A stretch of 15,326 nucleotides of DNA from Bacteroidota bacterium (GTDB lineage: Bacteria; Bacteroidota; Bacteroidia; Chitinophagales; UBA2359), in assembly GCA_020627525.1 (NCBI GenBank), contig JAHDGP010000035.1:1-15326 (forward strand), written 5' to 3'. Positions within the stretch are counted from its first letter, which is position 1. Each line of letters starts with the position of its first letter. Both the position numbers and the translations under genes were made by a program. A model generated the notes under the pieces. It did no database searches and was not told the DNA's origin. It saw nothing but the letters and a program-made list of their open reading frames with translations. Positions 1 through 8,095 of this stretch are shown here, piece by piece.

Positions 1-26
1 GTAAGTTTCACCACCCCATAGATGTC

Positions 27-59
27 AAACCTCGTAGGTGTAAAACCTCGTAGGTGTAA
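27..59. repeat. 16-bp tandem direct repeat, two copies
   Basis: Two exact head-to-tail copies of a 16-base unit (AACCTCGTAGGTGTAA, at 28-43 and 44-59). Each copy contains the interrupted palindrome ACCT-CGT-AGGT. The array lies about 215 bases upstream of the first gene and close to the window edge, so further copies could lie outside. No function can be read from it; a short intergenic repeat of the host genome is the simplest explanation. Confidence 0.8.
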
Positions 60-274
60 AAAAAGTTAATAATTATAAAATATTTATTAAGATTCAAATT
101 TTATTTGTAATTCCCAATATTTATACCTGAATCTTTTCGCTTTTCAATTTTTGTTAATTCCAGTTAAGGAGCTTTAAATTCTTATTAAAAGTATATGTAA
201 AATTGAACTATTTCTTGCAATGCCGTAGCAAAATTTCATATTTGGAAATAGATCATTTTACAAAAATAGGAGAA

Positions 275-3200
275 ATGGAAAAGCTTAAAAAACTTAACAA
301 ATGGATGGGTTTCTTGATTGGTTTCTTAGCAACATTGGTTTATGCTATGACTATGGAAGCCACTGTAAGTTTATGGGACTGCGGTGAATTTATAGCTTCG
401 TCGCAAAAACTGCAAGTAGTTCATCCACCAGGAGGTCCCTTATTTTTAATGATTGGAAGAATGTTCACCTTGCCAGCTGAACTATTAAACAAACCTGAAT
501 GGGTTGCTTATTCTATTAACTTTATGTCTGCCCTATCTTCTGGCTTAGCGATGATGTTTTTGTTTTGGATCACTACGCACATCAGTCAAAAATTGGTTCT
601 AAAAGATCAAAACAGCATTTCACAAAACAATATTTTACTAATAATAGGCGCAGGTATAATTGCAGCTTTGACAGGAACATTTTTAGATACTGTTTGGTTT
701 TCGGCTGTAGAAGGCGAAGTTTATTCTATGTCTCTCCTGTTCACCTCAGTAGTGTTTTGGTTAACTTGTGTTTGGGAGCGCAAAGCTGACGAACCTTTTG
801 CAGACAGATGGCTGGTATTAATTGCATTTATAATGGGCTGTTCTATTTTTGTTCACTGGTTAAATATGTTGAGTATTCCTGCAATTGCATTGATATATTA
901 TTTTAAGCGCTATACTCCACCTTCTTTCAAAGGTATTATTGCAACACTAATAACATCCGTCCTTATTTTACTATTCTTAATGGAGTTTGTCATTACAGGC
1001 ATTGTTGGGACAATGGCAAAAGTAGAAGTATTTTTAGTAAATAGTTTTGGACTTCCGTTTAATAGTGGTTTGTATTTATCATTAATTATATTTTTATCAA
1101 CATTGACCGCTTGTTTGTATTTTGCAAAAAAAACACATCGTCCAATACTGTTTAATTCTCTAATGGCTTTTTCGTTTATATTGATCGGCTTTTCTACTAT
1201 TACAACTGTCCCAATTCGTTCCAACGCTGAGATAAATATTGACATGAATGGTCCAGGTGATTTAGTAACACTCGCATCATATCTCAATCGTGAACAATAT
1301 GGTCAACGCCCTCTTGCAACTGGCTATTACTATTCCGACAAGTTAACTGGATATGAAAAAACTGGATTTAGATATAAGAAGAATGAAAAGAAAGGTAATT
1401 ACGAAGTAATCGGAAATACTTACGATCCAAAATATAAAAACGCAAAAAAGAAACTATTCCCTCGTATACATTCAGACGACCATTCAAGGTTATACGAAAG
1501 CTGGCTTGGCTTAAAGAAAGGGGAAAAACCTAGTGGATTAGACAACATCAAGTTCTTCTTTATATATCAGCTCAATCACATGTATATCAGATATTTTATG
1601 TGGAATTTTGTCGGAAGACAATCTGACGAGCAAGGCACGGTAAATGCATTGAATGGAAATTGGATCAGTGGTGTTTCATTTTTAGAAAATCCAAGAGCTC
1701 CCGAACAAATAAATTTACCAGAAAAAGATAAAAACCATCCTTACAGAAATACATTTTATTATCTCCCTTTATTGCTAGGATTGGTTGGAATGGTATTTCA
1801 TTTTAAAGAAAACAAACAAAACTTTTTAGCCGTCTTAATGCTTTTCTTAATGACGGGAGTAGCCTTAACGATTTACGGAAATTCCCCACCGATTGAACCA
1901 AGAGAAAGAGATTATATTTTTGCTGCTTCGTTTTGGACCTTTTCAATATGGATTGGTATTGGAATGATTGCGCTGTACAAATTTATTTCAAAAACATTGA
2001 GTAATAAAGCTGGATTGGGGTTTGCATTTATGTTATCAATGATAATTCCAGTTTTAATGGGAGTTACAGGTTGGGACGAACACGATCGTTCAGAAAGGTA
2101 TTTTGCTAGGGATTTGGCTGCTAATTATTTAAATTCTTGTGCACCCAATGCTATTCTATTTACGCAAGGAGACAATGATACCTATCCTTTATGGTATGCA
2201 CAACAGGTTGAAAATATCAGACCAGATGTACAAGTTGTCAACCTCAGTCTGTTGCAGGCAGATTGGTACATTAATCAAAAAAGAAACAAAGTATTGGAAG
2301 CAGATCCTGTACCAATGTCGTTAAGCAGAGAAGCCATCAATGGCTCCAACAGAGATATGGTTTTGTATTATGAGAATAAGAAAATAGCTCCCGAGAACAA
2401 GTTCATCAATTTGCAAAGTATGATGAAATTTATTGGAGATGATAAAAACAGACTCAGTTACAATAATGGTTCGGAGAAATTATCATTTATCCCTACAAAA
2501 AAAGTAAGCCTTCCTGTTGATAAGGCGAAGGTATTGGAAAATGATACCGTTGCTCCAGAAGACGCTCCGCTTATTGTTGACAAAATTGAATGGGAATTGC
2601 CAAAAGATAAATTGGTAAAAGACGAATTGATGATTTTAGATATAATTGCAACAAACAATTGGGAGCGTCCGATTTATTTTGCCGTTTCGGTCAGTGATGA
2701 TGCTTATATGGGTTTGCAAGATTATTTTCAAATAGAAGGTCTGACGTATAGATTGGTTCCTATAAAAAGCAAGAAGAAAAATAGGTTTTCACCCTATGAT
2801 GGGCGTACAAACACCAATATTATGTATGCAAATTTGATGAATAAATTCAAATTTGGAAATATGCGTAAAGAAGGTTTGTATCTGAGTAATGATGTAAAAA
2901 GAATGGCAAACAATTTACGCAGTAGTTACATGCATCTTGCGGATTCGCTTATTGAAGAGGGCAAACCAACAAAAGCAATTGCGGTTATAGATAAATGCAT
3001 TGAAGAAATGCCTGACCATAATAATCCATATAATGCATTTTCATTTAGGTTGCCATTGGTTTATTATCAATCAAAAGCAAATGAAAAGGGCAATGAGATT
3101 GCAGAGGTGATTATTAACAGATTACTAGATGAAATTGATTATTATGAAAATGTCCAAAGTGCAGCTTTCAAAAGAAAATATTTGCAAAGTAGAGAACACA

Positions 3201-3307
3201 ATAAACAAATTGTTAAGGCCATTATTGATACAGCTAGAAGAGCAGGTGAAACGGAATTTGCCACCACAATGATGCAAAAAGCAACATCCTCAAATATCAT
3301 TTTATAA
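275..3307 (+). CDS. GT117 family (DUF2723) protein O-mannosyltransferase-like membrane protein, copy 1
   Basis: A 1010-residue multi-pass membrane protein of the DUF2723 family, classed as glycosyltransferase family 117. The human relative TMEM260 is a protein O-mannosyltransferase, so transfer of a sugar to exported proteins at the inner membrane is the likely role; donor and acceptor are unknown. The N-terminal half has about ten hydrophobic segments. WDCGEF (34-39) follows the first segment and carries acidic residues where GT-C enzymes place catalytic ones. HPPGGP (50-55), TFLDTVWFSAVEGEVYS (135-151) and NSPPIEPRERDY (536-547) are also present. A soluble domain follows, with QGDNDTYPLWY (631-641) and a helical, TPR-like C-terminus. 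The reading frame is open back to a TTG at 203, but I chose the ATG at 275. It aligns with the first residue of the neighbouring paralogue and has AGGAG at 268-272, although the spacing to ATG is short. Confidence 0.92.
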   Translation: MEKLKKLNKWMGFLIGFLATLVYAMTMEATVSLWDCGEFIASSQKLQVVHPPGGPLFLMIGRMFTLPAELLNKPEWVAYSINFMSALSSGLAMMFLFWITTHISQKLVLKDQNSISQNNILLIIGAGIIAALTGTFLDTVWFSAVEGEVYSMSLLFTSVVFWLTCVWERKADEPFADRWLVLIAFIMGCSIFVHWLNMLSIPAIALIYYFKRYTPPSFKGIIATLITSVLILLFLMEFVITGIVGTMAKVEVFLVNSFGLPFNSGLYLSLIIFLSTLTACLYFAKKTHRPILFNSLMAFSFILIGFSTITTVPIRSNAEINIDMNGPGDLVTLASYLNREQYGQRPLATGYYYSDKLTGYEKTGFRYKKNEKKGNYEVIGNTYDPKYKNAKKKLFPRIHSDDHSRLYESWLGLKKGEKPSGLDNIKFFFIYQLNHMYIRYFMWNFVGRQSDEQGTVNALNGNWISGVSFLENPRAPEQINLPEKDKNHPYRNTFYYLPLLLGLVGMVFHFKENKQNFLAVLMLFLMTGVALTIYGNSPPIEPRERDYIFAASFWTFSIWIGIGMIALYKFISKTLSNKAGLGFAFMLSMIIPVLMGVTGWDEHDRSERYFARDLAANYLNSCAPNAILFTQGDNDTYPLWYAQQVENIRPDVQVVNLSLLQADWYINQKRNKVLEADPVPMSLSREAINGSNRDMVLYYENKKIAPENKFINLQSMMKFIGDDKNRLSYNNGSEKLSFIPTKKVSLPVDKAKVLENDTVAPEDAPLIVDKIEWELPKDKLVKDELMILDIIATNNWERPIYFAVSVSDDAYMGLQDYFQIEGLTYRLVPIKSKKKNRFSPYDGRTNTNIMYANLMNKFKFGNMRKEGLYLSNDVKRMANNLRSSYMHLADSLIEEGKPTKAIAVIDKCIEEMPDHNNPYNAFSFRLPLVYYQSKANEKGNEIAEVIINRLLDEIDYYENVQSAAFKRKYLQSREHNKQIVKAIIDTARRAGETEFATTMMQKATSSNIIL

Positions 3308-3317
3308 AAAAGATAGT

Positions 3318-3419
3318 AAGTGATAAGATCAAACATGCATTATAAATATTTTTTGCAAAATATTAACTATCGGTTCCTTGAAGTATGAGTTGGTGGTTTT
3401 TAAATTGGTCTTATCACTT
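3318..3419. repeat. Inverted-repeat-bounded structured element downstream of GT117 copy 1
   Basis: AAGTGATAAGATCAA at 3318-3332 pairs with TTGGTCTTATCACTT at 3405-3419, giving 15 pairs with one G-U. The arms enclose 72 bases. Inside is a second perfect hairpin, AATATTTT (3345-3352) with AAAATATT (3357-3364) and loop TTGC. The element starts 11 bases after the stop codon and precedes the terminator at 3451. It could be a structured 3'UTR, a small RNA released from the mRNA, or a short MITE-like insertion with terminal inverted repeats. I saw no clear target-site duplication and no open frame inside. Confidence 0.6.
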
Positions 3420-3450
3420 TTAATATTTCCATCCAGAAATTCCCTATTGG

Positions 3451-3485
3451 GTCGCACTTTTATTATTCAAAAGTGCGGCTTTTTT
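3451..3485 (+). terminator. Rho-independent terminator after GT117 copy 1
   Basis: The stem CGCACTTTT (3453-3461) pairs with AAAAGTGCG (3469-3477) around the loop ATTATTC. It extends by a T-G and a G-C pair at the base to 3451/3479 and is followed by six T at 3480-3485. It is 144 bases past the stop codon of copy 1, so the transcript has a long 3'UTR. It also separates the two paralogues into different transcription units. Confidence 0.85.
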
Positions 3486-3617
3486 ATTCAAAAGCCTGCA
3501 CATCAATACTATATTTAAGAAAAATGCATAAAAATTGTATCAATTTGATGGTTTTTCGAGTTAAACAAAAATTATATTAGATATTTGACGGCTGATAGAG
3601 ATTGATTTTCAAACTCT

Positions 3618-3649
3618 TTTCAAATCATACTCTAATTTTTTTAAATTTG
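3618..3649 (+). promoter_or_regulatory. Candidate Bacteroidota-type promoter of GT117 copy 2
   Basis: TAAATTTG at 3642-3649 matches the Bacteroidota -7 consensus TAnnTTTG exactly, about 20 bases before the ATG at 3670. A possible -33 box, TTTC (consensus TTTG), lies at 3618-3621, 20 bases upstream. A terminator upstream means a promoter is required in this gap. The -33 match is imperfect, and such AT-rich motifs can occur by chance. Confidence 0.4.
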
Positions 3650-3669
3650 TGTTGGATTAAACAAAAGAT

Positions 3670-6600
3670 ATGGAACAGTTTAAAAAACTGAATAATATAG
3701 TTGGTATTTTAATAGGCATCTTCGCAACGATAGTCTATGCATTAACTATGGAATCCTCTGCCAGTTTTTGGGATTGTGGGGAGTTTATTTCTTCGGCTCA
3801 AAAAATGCAAGTGGTCCACCCTCCTGGCGCGCCCTTGTTTTTGATGATAGGCAGAATGTTCACTTTGTTACCTGATTTTTTAAACAAACCAGAATATATA
3901 TCTGTATCTGTCAACTTTATGTCGGCGCTTTCTTCTGGTCTTGCCATGATGTTCTTATTTTGGATAACGACCTACATGGCTCGCAAGATTCTGTACCGAA
4001 ACGATGTAAATTATACAAAAACAGGAACTTTCTTAATGATTGGAGCTGGTGTCATTGCTGGACTCACAGGTACTTTCCTAGATACAGTTTGGTTTTCGGC
4101 AGTTGAGGCAGAGGTATATTCATTATCCCTGCTCTTTACAGCGGTCGTATTCTGGTCTATATGTAAATGGGAAACGATAGCCAATGAACCCTATGCCGAT
4201 CGGTGGTTGCTGTTCATTGCCTTTTTGATGGGATGTTCTATATTCGTCCATTGGTTGAATATGTTGACTATTCCTGCTATTGGATTGACATATTATTTTA
4301 AAAGATACGATCCACCCAAGTTAAGTGGAATCATCATAACCTTGATTTTATCATTGGTTTTTTTGTTGTTCATTTTAAATGTGGTCATTACTGGTATTGT
4401 AGGAACAATGGCAAAAATAGAGATTGCTATGGTCAACAGTTTTGGTCTTCCTTTCAATAGTGGTTTAATCTTTTCTATATTGGTCTTATTAGCATTAATT
4501 GCTGGAGGATTGTTCTTCACTAAAAAATCGAATAGACCTGTTGTCTTTAATTTAATCCTTGCTTTTATTTTCTTATTGGTTGGATTTTCAACCATTGCTA
4601 CTGTTCCAATACGTTCTAATGCGGGAACGAGTATTGATATGAATAGCCCAAGAGACTTGGTAAGTTTGGCCTCTTATCTAAATAGAGAGCAATATGGCTC
4701 AAGACCATTGGCTACAGGATATTATTACACAGATAAACCAACAGGTGTAAACTACACTGGATACAGATACCAAAAAAATCCAACAAAAGGGAAATATGAT
4801 ATTGTCGGAAAAAAATTCGATTACGAATACAAAGGATCGAAATCAAAATTGTTTCCTCGGATTCACTCCAGTGATCATGCGAGTTTGTATGAGCGTTGGT
4901 TGGGACTTCGAAAAGGTCAAAAACCGTCAGGTGTAGATAATATTAAGTTCTTTATAATGTATCAGATCAATCATATGTACATTCGATACTTTATGTGGAA
5001 TTTTGTTGGAAGACAGACCGATCAACAAGGAACGGTTGATATGAAATTTGGTAACTGGATTAGTGGAGCTCCTTCCTTTTTGGAAAATCCAAGAGCTCCT
5101 GACCAAGCTAATTTACCCGATCATTTTGCCAATCATCCATATAGAAATACATTTTACTATTTACCCTTTTTACTTGGTTTGTTGGGGTTGGTGTTTCAAT
5201 TTATGAATGATAAACGGAGGTTTTTCATTATGATGATGCTATTCTTAATGACTGGTGTTGCCTTAACTGTTTATGGAAATTCGCCACCTATTGAACCTCG
5301 TGAAAGAGATTATATTTTTGCAGCATCGTTTTGGGCATTTTCCGTCTGGGTGGGCTTAGGTATGATTGCACTGTATAGTTTTATCTCCAAATTTTTGAAA
5401 GATACTCCAGGAGTAGGTGCCTCATTTGTCCTCTGTTTAATAGTCCCTATTTTGATGGGTGCCAAAGGTTGGCATGAACATGATAGATCTGACAGGTATA
5501 CCGCATTGGCATTTGCATCAAACTACTTGAACTCTTGTGCCGAAAACGCCATTATTTTTACCCAGGGAGATAACGATACCTATCCGCTCTGGTATGCCCA
5601 AGAGGTAGAAAATGTGCGGACAGATGTACACGTTGTGAATCTCAGTTTATTGGGTGTAGACTGGTATATTAACCAAAAGAGAAATAAAGTTAATGATGCT
5701 GACCCAGTACCGATGACTTTGACCAAAGAAGCTATTTATGGTTCGAATAGGGATATGGTTGTATTTAATGAAAATACACAAATAGCACCTGCTGGCAAAC
5801 ACATCAGTCTTCAAAATATTATGAAATTTATTGGGGATGATAAAAATCAGAGAACAACCGTTTCAGGCAATGACAAAATGAGTTATTTCCCAACGAAAAC
5901 ATTCAGCCTTCCCGTTGACAAACAAAAAGTATTGGCAAATGGAACAGTGGCTCCAGAAGATGCCGACTTAGTTGTTGACAAAATGGAATGGACCATGCCA
6001 AAGCGTACATTGTTGAAAAACGATTTGATGATTTTGGACATCATTGCAGCTAATAACTGGGAACGACCAATTTATTTTGCTGTATCTGTTGATGATAGAA
6101 GTTATATGGGTCTTCAAAAATACTTCCAGTTGGAAGGTTTAGCTTATCGTTTGGTACCCATTGAGAACAAAGCCAAAAACAGAAATTCTCCATTCTTTGG
6201 AAGAGTTAATACCAATATTATGGGTAAAAACTTAATGGAGAAATTTAAGTTTGGAAATATGGATAAAGAGGGTGTTTATCTCAATACAGATATAACCAGA
6301 ATGGCTTCAAACTTTAGAAGTAATTATATGCATTTAGCTGAATCTTATTTAGAAGAAGGTAAAAAAGACAAGGCCATAGAAGTTATGGATAAATGCATTA
6401 GTGGTATACCAAATCACAATAATCCATTTAATTTGTTTACCTACAGAATGCCTTTGATTTATTATCAGGCGGGAGCAAATGAAAAAGCCAACGAAGTGGC
6501 TGAGATAATAGTCAACAATTTGGTTCAAGAGGTAGATTATTATGAAAATATGAATAGTTCAGCGCACAAAAAGGCTTTTAAGGGTGCGAGTGAGCAGTAC

Positions 6601-6696
6601 AAACAGGTGATTGGTGTGATTATAGATGCTGCCAATCGTGCCGGTGAAACTGAGTTTTCAAATAAAATGGCTGAAAAGTTAAAAGTGGTCTTATAA
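3670..6696 (+). CDS. GT117 family (DUF2723) protein O-mannosyltransferase-like membrane protein, copy 2
   Basis: A 1008-residue paralogue of the preceding gene, collinear over its whole length; 73 of the first 100 residues are identical by hand count. It keeps every family motif: WDCGEF (34-39), HPPGAP (50-55), TFLDTVWFSAVEAEVYS (135-151), NSPPIEPRERDY (537-548) and QGDNDTYPLWY (632-642). Both copies are therefore expected to be active enzymes that glycosylate exported proteins at the inner membrane, possibly with different acceptors. The layout is the same: an N-terminal multi-pass membrane half, a soluble middle domain and a helical TPR-like end. The longest differences are in the polar stretches around residues 355-400 and 450-490 and in the soluble C-terminal third. 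It has its own terminators on both sides and a promoter-like motif upstream, so regulation may differ from copy 1. There is no frameshift or internal stop. Confidence 0.92.
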   Translation: MEQFKKLNNIVGILIGIFATIVYALTMESSASFWDCGEFISSAQKMQVVHPPGAPLFLMIGRMFTLLPDFLNKPEYISVSVNFMSALSSGLAMMFLFWITTYMARKILYRNDVNYTKTGTFLMIGAGVIAGLTGTFLDTVWFSAVEAEVYSLSLLFTAVVFWSICKWETIANEPYADRWLLFIAFLMGCSIFVHWLNMLTIPAIGLTYYFKRYDPPKLSGIIITLILSLVFLLFILNVVITGIVGTMAKIEIAMVNSFGLPFNSGLIFSILVLLALIAGGLFFTKKSNRPVVFNLILAFIFLLVGFSTIATVPIRSNAGTSIDMNSPRDLVSLASYLNREQYGSRPLATGYYYTDKPTGVNYTGYRYQKNPTKGKYDIVGKKFDYEYKGSKSKLFPRIHSSDHASLYERWLGLRKGQKPSGVDNIKFFIMYQINHMYIRYFMWNFVGRQTDQQGTVDMKFGNWISGAPSFLENPRAPDQANLPDHFANHPYRNTFYYLPFLLGLLGLVFQFMNDKRRFFIMMMLFLMTGVALTVYGNSPPIEPRERDYIFAASFWAFSVWVGLGMIALYSFISKFLKDTPGVGASFVLCLIVPILMGAKGWHEHDRSDRYTALAFASNYLNSCAENAIIFTQGDNDTYPLWYAQEVENVRTDVHVVNLSLLGVDWYINQKRNKVNDADPVPMTLTKEAIYGSNRDMVVFNENTQIAPAGKHISLQNIMKFIGDDKNQRTTVSGNDKMSYFPTKTFSLPVDKQKVLANGTVAPEDADLVVDKMEWTMPKRTLLKNDLMILDIIAANNWERPIYFAVSVDDRSYMGLQKYFQLEGLAYRLVPIENKAKNRNSPFFGRVNTNIMGKNLMEKFKFGNMDKEGVYLNTDITRMASNFRSNYMHLAESYLEEGKKDKAIEVMDKCISGIPNHNNPFNLFTYRMPLIYYQAGANEKANEVAEIIVNNLVQEVDYYENMNSSAHKKAFKGASEQYKQVIGVIIDAANRAGETEFSNKMAEKLKVVL

Positions 6697-6712
6697 CAGT
6701 TCACATTCTTCT

Positions 6713-6774
6713 AAATGCCCACTAAATGAATTTAATGTTAAATAATTCATTCAGTGGGCATTTTTATTTTTTTT
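6713..6774 (+). terminator. Rho-independent terminator after GT117 copy 2
   Basis: AAATGCCCACT (6713-6723) pairs with AGTGGGCATTT (6753-6763). Past one A-C mismatch, AATGAATT (6725-6732) pairs with AATTCATT (6744-6751), with an 11-base loop. T-rich sequence follows to 6774. The stop codon is only 17 bases upstream. Confidence 0.9.
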
Positions 6775-6889
6775 CCTTTTAGATCAAGGAATAAAGCCAA
6801 TTTGGTGTGATTTTCTTAAAAAGTTTTATTTCTTTGCATCGGAAATGTGGATTAATATTTGCTGTACATAAGCAGCTAAAGAGAAAATT

Positions 6890-7990
6890 ATGGCAAAAAC
6901 TAAAAAAGCTAGTGATATAATGGATAAAAAAGCTATGAGCTTTTTTGAAGAATATATCAACAACCCTTCACCTACAAGCCGAGAATGGGAAGGTCAAAAA
7001 CTATGGCTAAAATACTTAAAACCTTATATTGACGAATACCAAGTTGACAATTATGGATCTGTCTTTGGAATTGTAAATCCGGAAGCTGAATATAAAGTTG
7101 TTATTGAGGCGCATGCAGACGAGATTACCTGGATGGTAAAAAGAATAACTGATGACGGATTAATATACGTTATTAGAAATGGAGGAACTGATCATATTAT
7201 TGCTCCTTCTAAGCGTGTAAACATTCATACAAAAAAGGGAATTGTTAAAGGATTGTTTGGGTGGCCAGCAATTCATCTTCGCAGCAGAGCAAAAGAAGAA
7301 ACGCCAAATACAAATAATATTTTTATTGATGTAGGATGTACTACCAAAGAAGAGGTTGAAGCATTAGGCGTGCAAATTGGTTGTATCGTTATTTATGAAG
7401 ATCCTTTTATGGAACTTAATAATCGCTACTATGTTGGTAGAGCAATGGACAATCGTGCAGGTGGTTTTATGATTGCACAAGTTGCAAGATTGTTAAAAGA
7501 AAATAAAAAGAAGTTGCCATTTGGTTTGTACATCGTGAACAGTGTAATGGAAGAAGTTGGACTGCGGGGTGCTTCAATGGTTACCAACAACATCAAACCC
7601 GATATTGCAATTGTAACTGATGTAGGACACGATACGACCACTCCAATGATTAAAAAAGAAAATCATGGTGAATTTAAATGTGGTTCTGGTCCGATATTGA
7701 GCTATGCACCTGCGGTGCATAACAAATTGCTGGAATTGATAACAACGACAGCAGAGAAAAACAAAATCCCTTATCAGCCAGAAGCTTTGTCTAGGTATAC
7801 TGGAACAGATACGGATGCATTTGCTTTTTCTAATTCGGGTGTTGTTTCAGCGTTGATTTCTTTACCATTGCGTTACATGCATACAACGGTAGAAATGGTG
7901 CACAAAGACGATTTGGAACATGTCATTAATTTGATGTATCATTCACTTTTGAACATTAAGAAAAATCACGATTTTAGATACTTTACTTGA
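6890..7990 (+). CDS. M42-family metallo-aminopeptidase (glutamyl aminopeptidase / endoglucanase-like)
   Basis: A 366-residue cytoplasmic zinc- or cobalt-dependent exopeptidase of family M42, which trims N-terminal residues from peptides and usually forms dodecameric TET-like shells. All expected metal-centre residues are visible: H75 and D77 in HADE, bridging D187 in AMDNRAG, catalytic-base E221 with ligand E222 in EEVGLRGA, D244 in TDVGHD and H331 in MHTTVE. The PDZ-like insertion typical of the family lies between the first two motifs (about 85-170). Length is normal for the family. There is no signal peptide. I kept the ATG at 6890; a second ATG ten codons in (MDKKAMSFF) is possible because the first ten residues are not conserved in type. 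It stands alone between two terminators and is likely a housekeeping peptide-recycling enzyme. M42 sequences are often misnamed cellulases; nothing here supports that name. Confidence 0.93.
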   Translation: MAKTKKASDIMDKKAMSFFEEYINNPSPTSREWEGQKLWLKYLKPYIDEYQVDNYGSVFGIVNPEAEYKVVIEAHADEITWMVKRITDDGLIYVIRNGGTDHIIAPSKRVNIHTKKGIVKGLFGWPAIHLRSRAKEETPNTNNIFIDVGCTTKEEVEALGVQIGCIVIYEDPFMELNNRYYVGRAMDNRAGGFMIAQVARLLKENKKKLPFGLYIVNSVMEEVGLRGASMVTNNIKPDIAIVTDVGHDTTTPMIKKENHGEFKCGSGPILSYAPAVHNKLLELITTTAEKNKIPYQPEALSRYTGTDTDAFAFSNSGVVSALISLPLRYMHTTVEMVHKDDLEHVINLMYHSLLNIKKNHDFRYFT

Positions 7991-8003
7991 GTTATGAGTG
8001 CTT

Positions 8004-8031
8004 ACTTCGAGAACCTCACTTCGAGAGCCTC
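8004..8031. repeat. 14-bp tandem repeat, two copies
   Basis: ACTTCGAGAACCTC (8004-8017) is followed directly by ACTTCGAGAGCCTC (8018-8031), differing at one base. CTCAC within the array can pair with GTGAG just downstream (8039-8043). It lies between two convergent genes and looks like a fragment of a dispersed intergenic repeat. Confidence 0.6.
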
Positions 8032-8059
8032 AGTGAGCGTGAGTTGTGAAAAAATAATA

Positions 8060-8095
8060 AAAAAAACGATCTCGACAAGTCGAGATCGTTTTTTT
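8060..8095. terminator. Bidirectional terminator between convergent genes
   Basis: A perfect 16-bp palindromic stem, with arms at 8060-8075 and 8080-8095 and the loop CAAG. The core CGATCTCGA is bordered by a run of A on the left and a run of T on the right. It can stop transcription of the peptidase gene on the plus strand and of the secreted TPR protein gene on the minus strand. Its last T is also the first base of that gene's stop codon (TGA read from 8097 to 8095). Confidence 0.92.

Noticed and set aside
203..274. Upstream extension of GT117 copy 1 from a TTG start
   Set aside because: The extra 24 residues have no counterpart in the paralogue, whose first residue aligns with the ATG at 275, and that ATG has AGGAG just before it.
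910..1287. 125-codon minus-strand open frame
   Set aside because: It lies entirely antisense to a well-supported GT117 membrane protein; such frames arise from the codon bias of hydrophobic stretches.
6829..6861. Promoter for the peptidase gene
   Set aside because: Candidates TTTCTTTG and AATATTTG each miss the TA of the TAnnTTTG consensus and lack a well-spaced -33 box.
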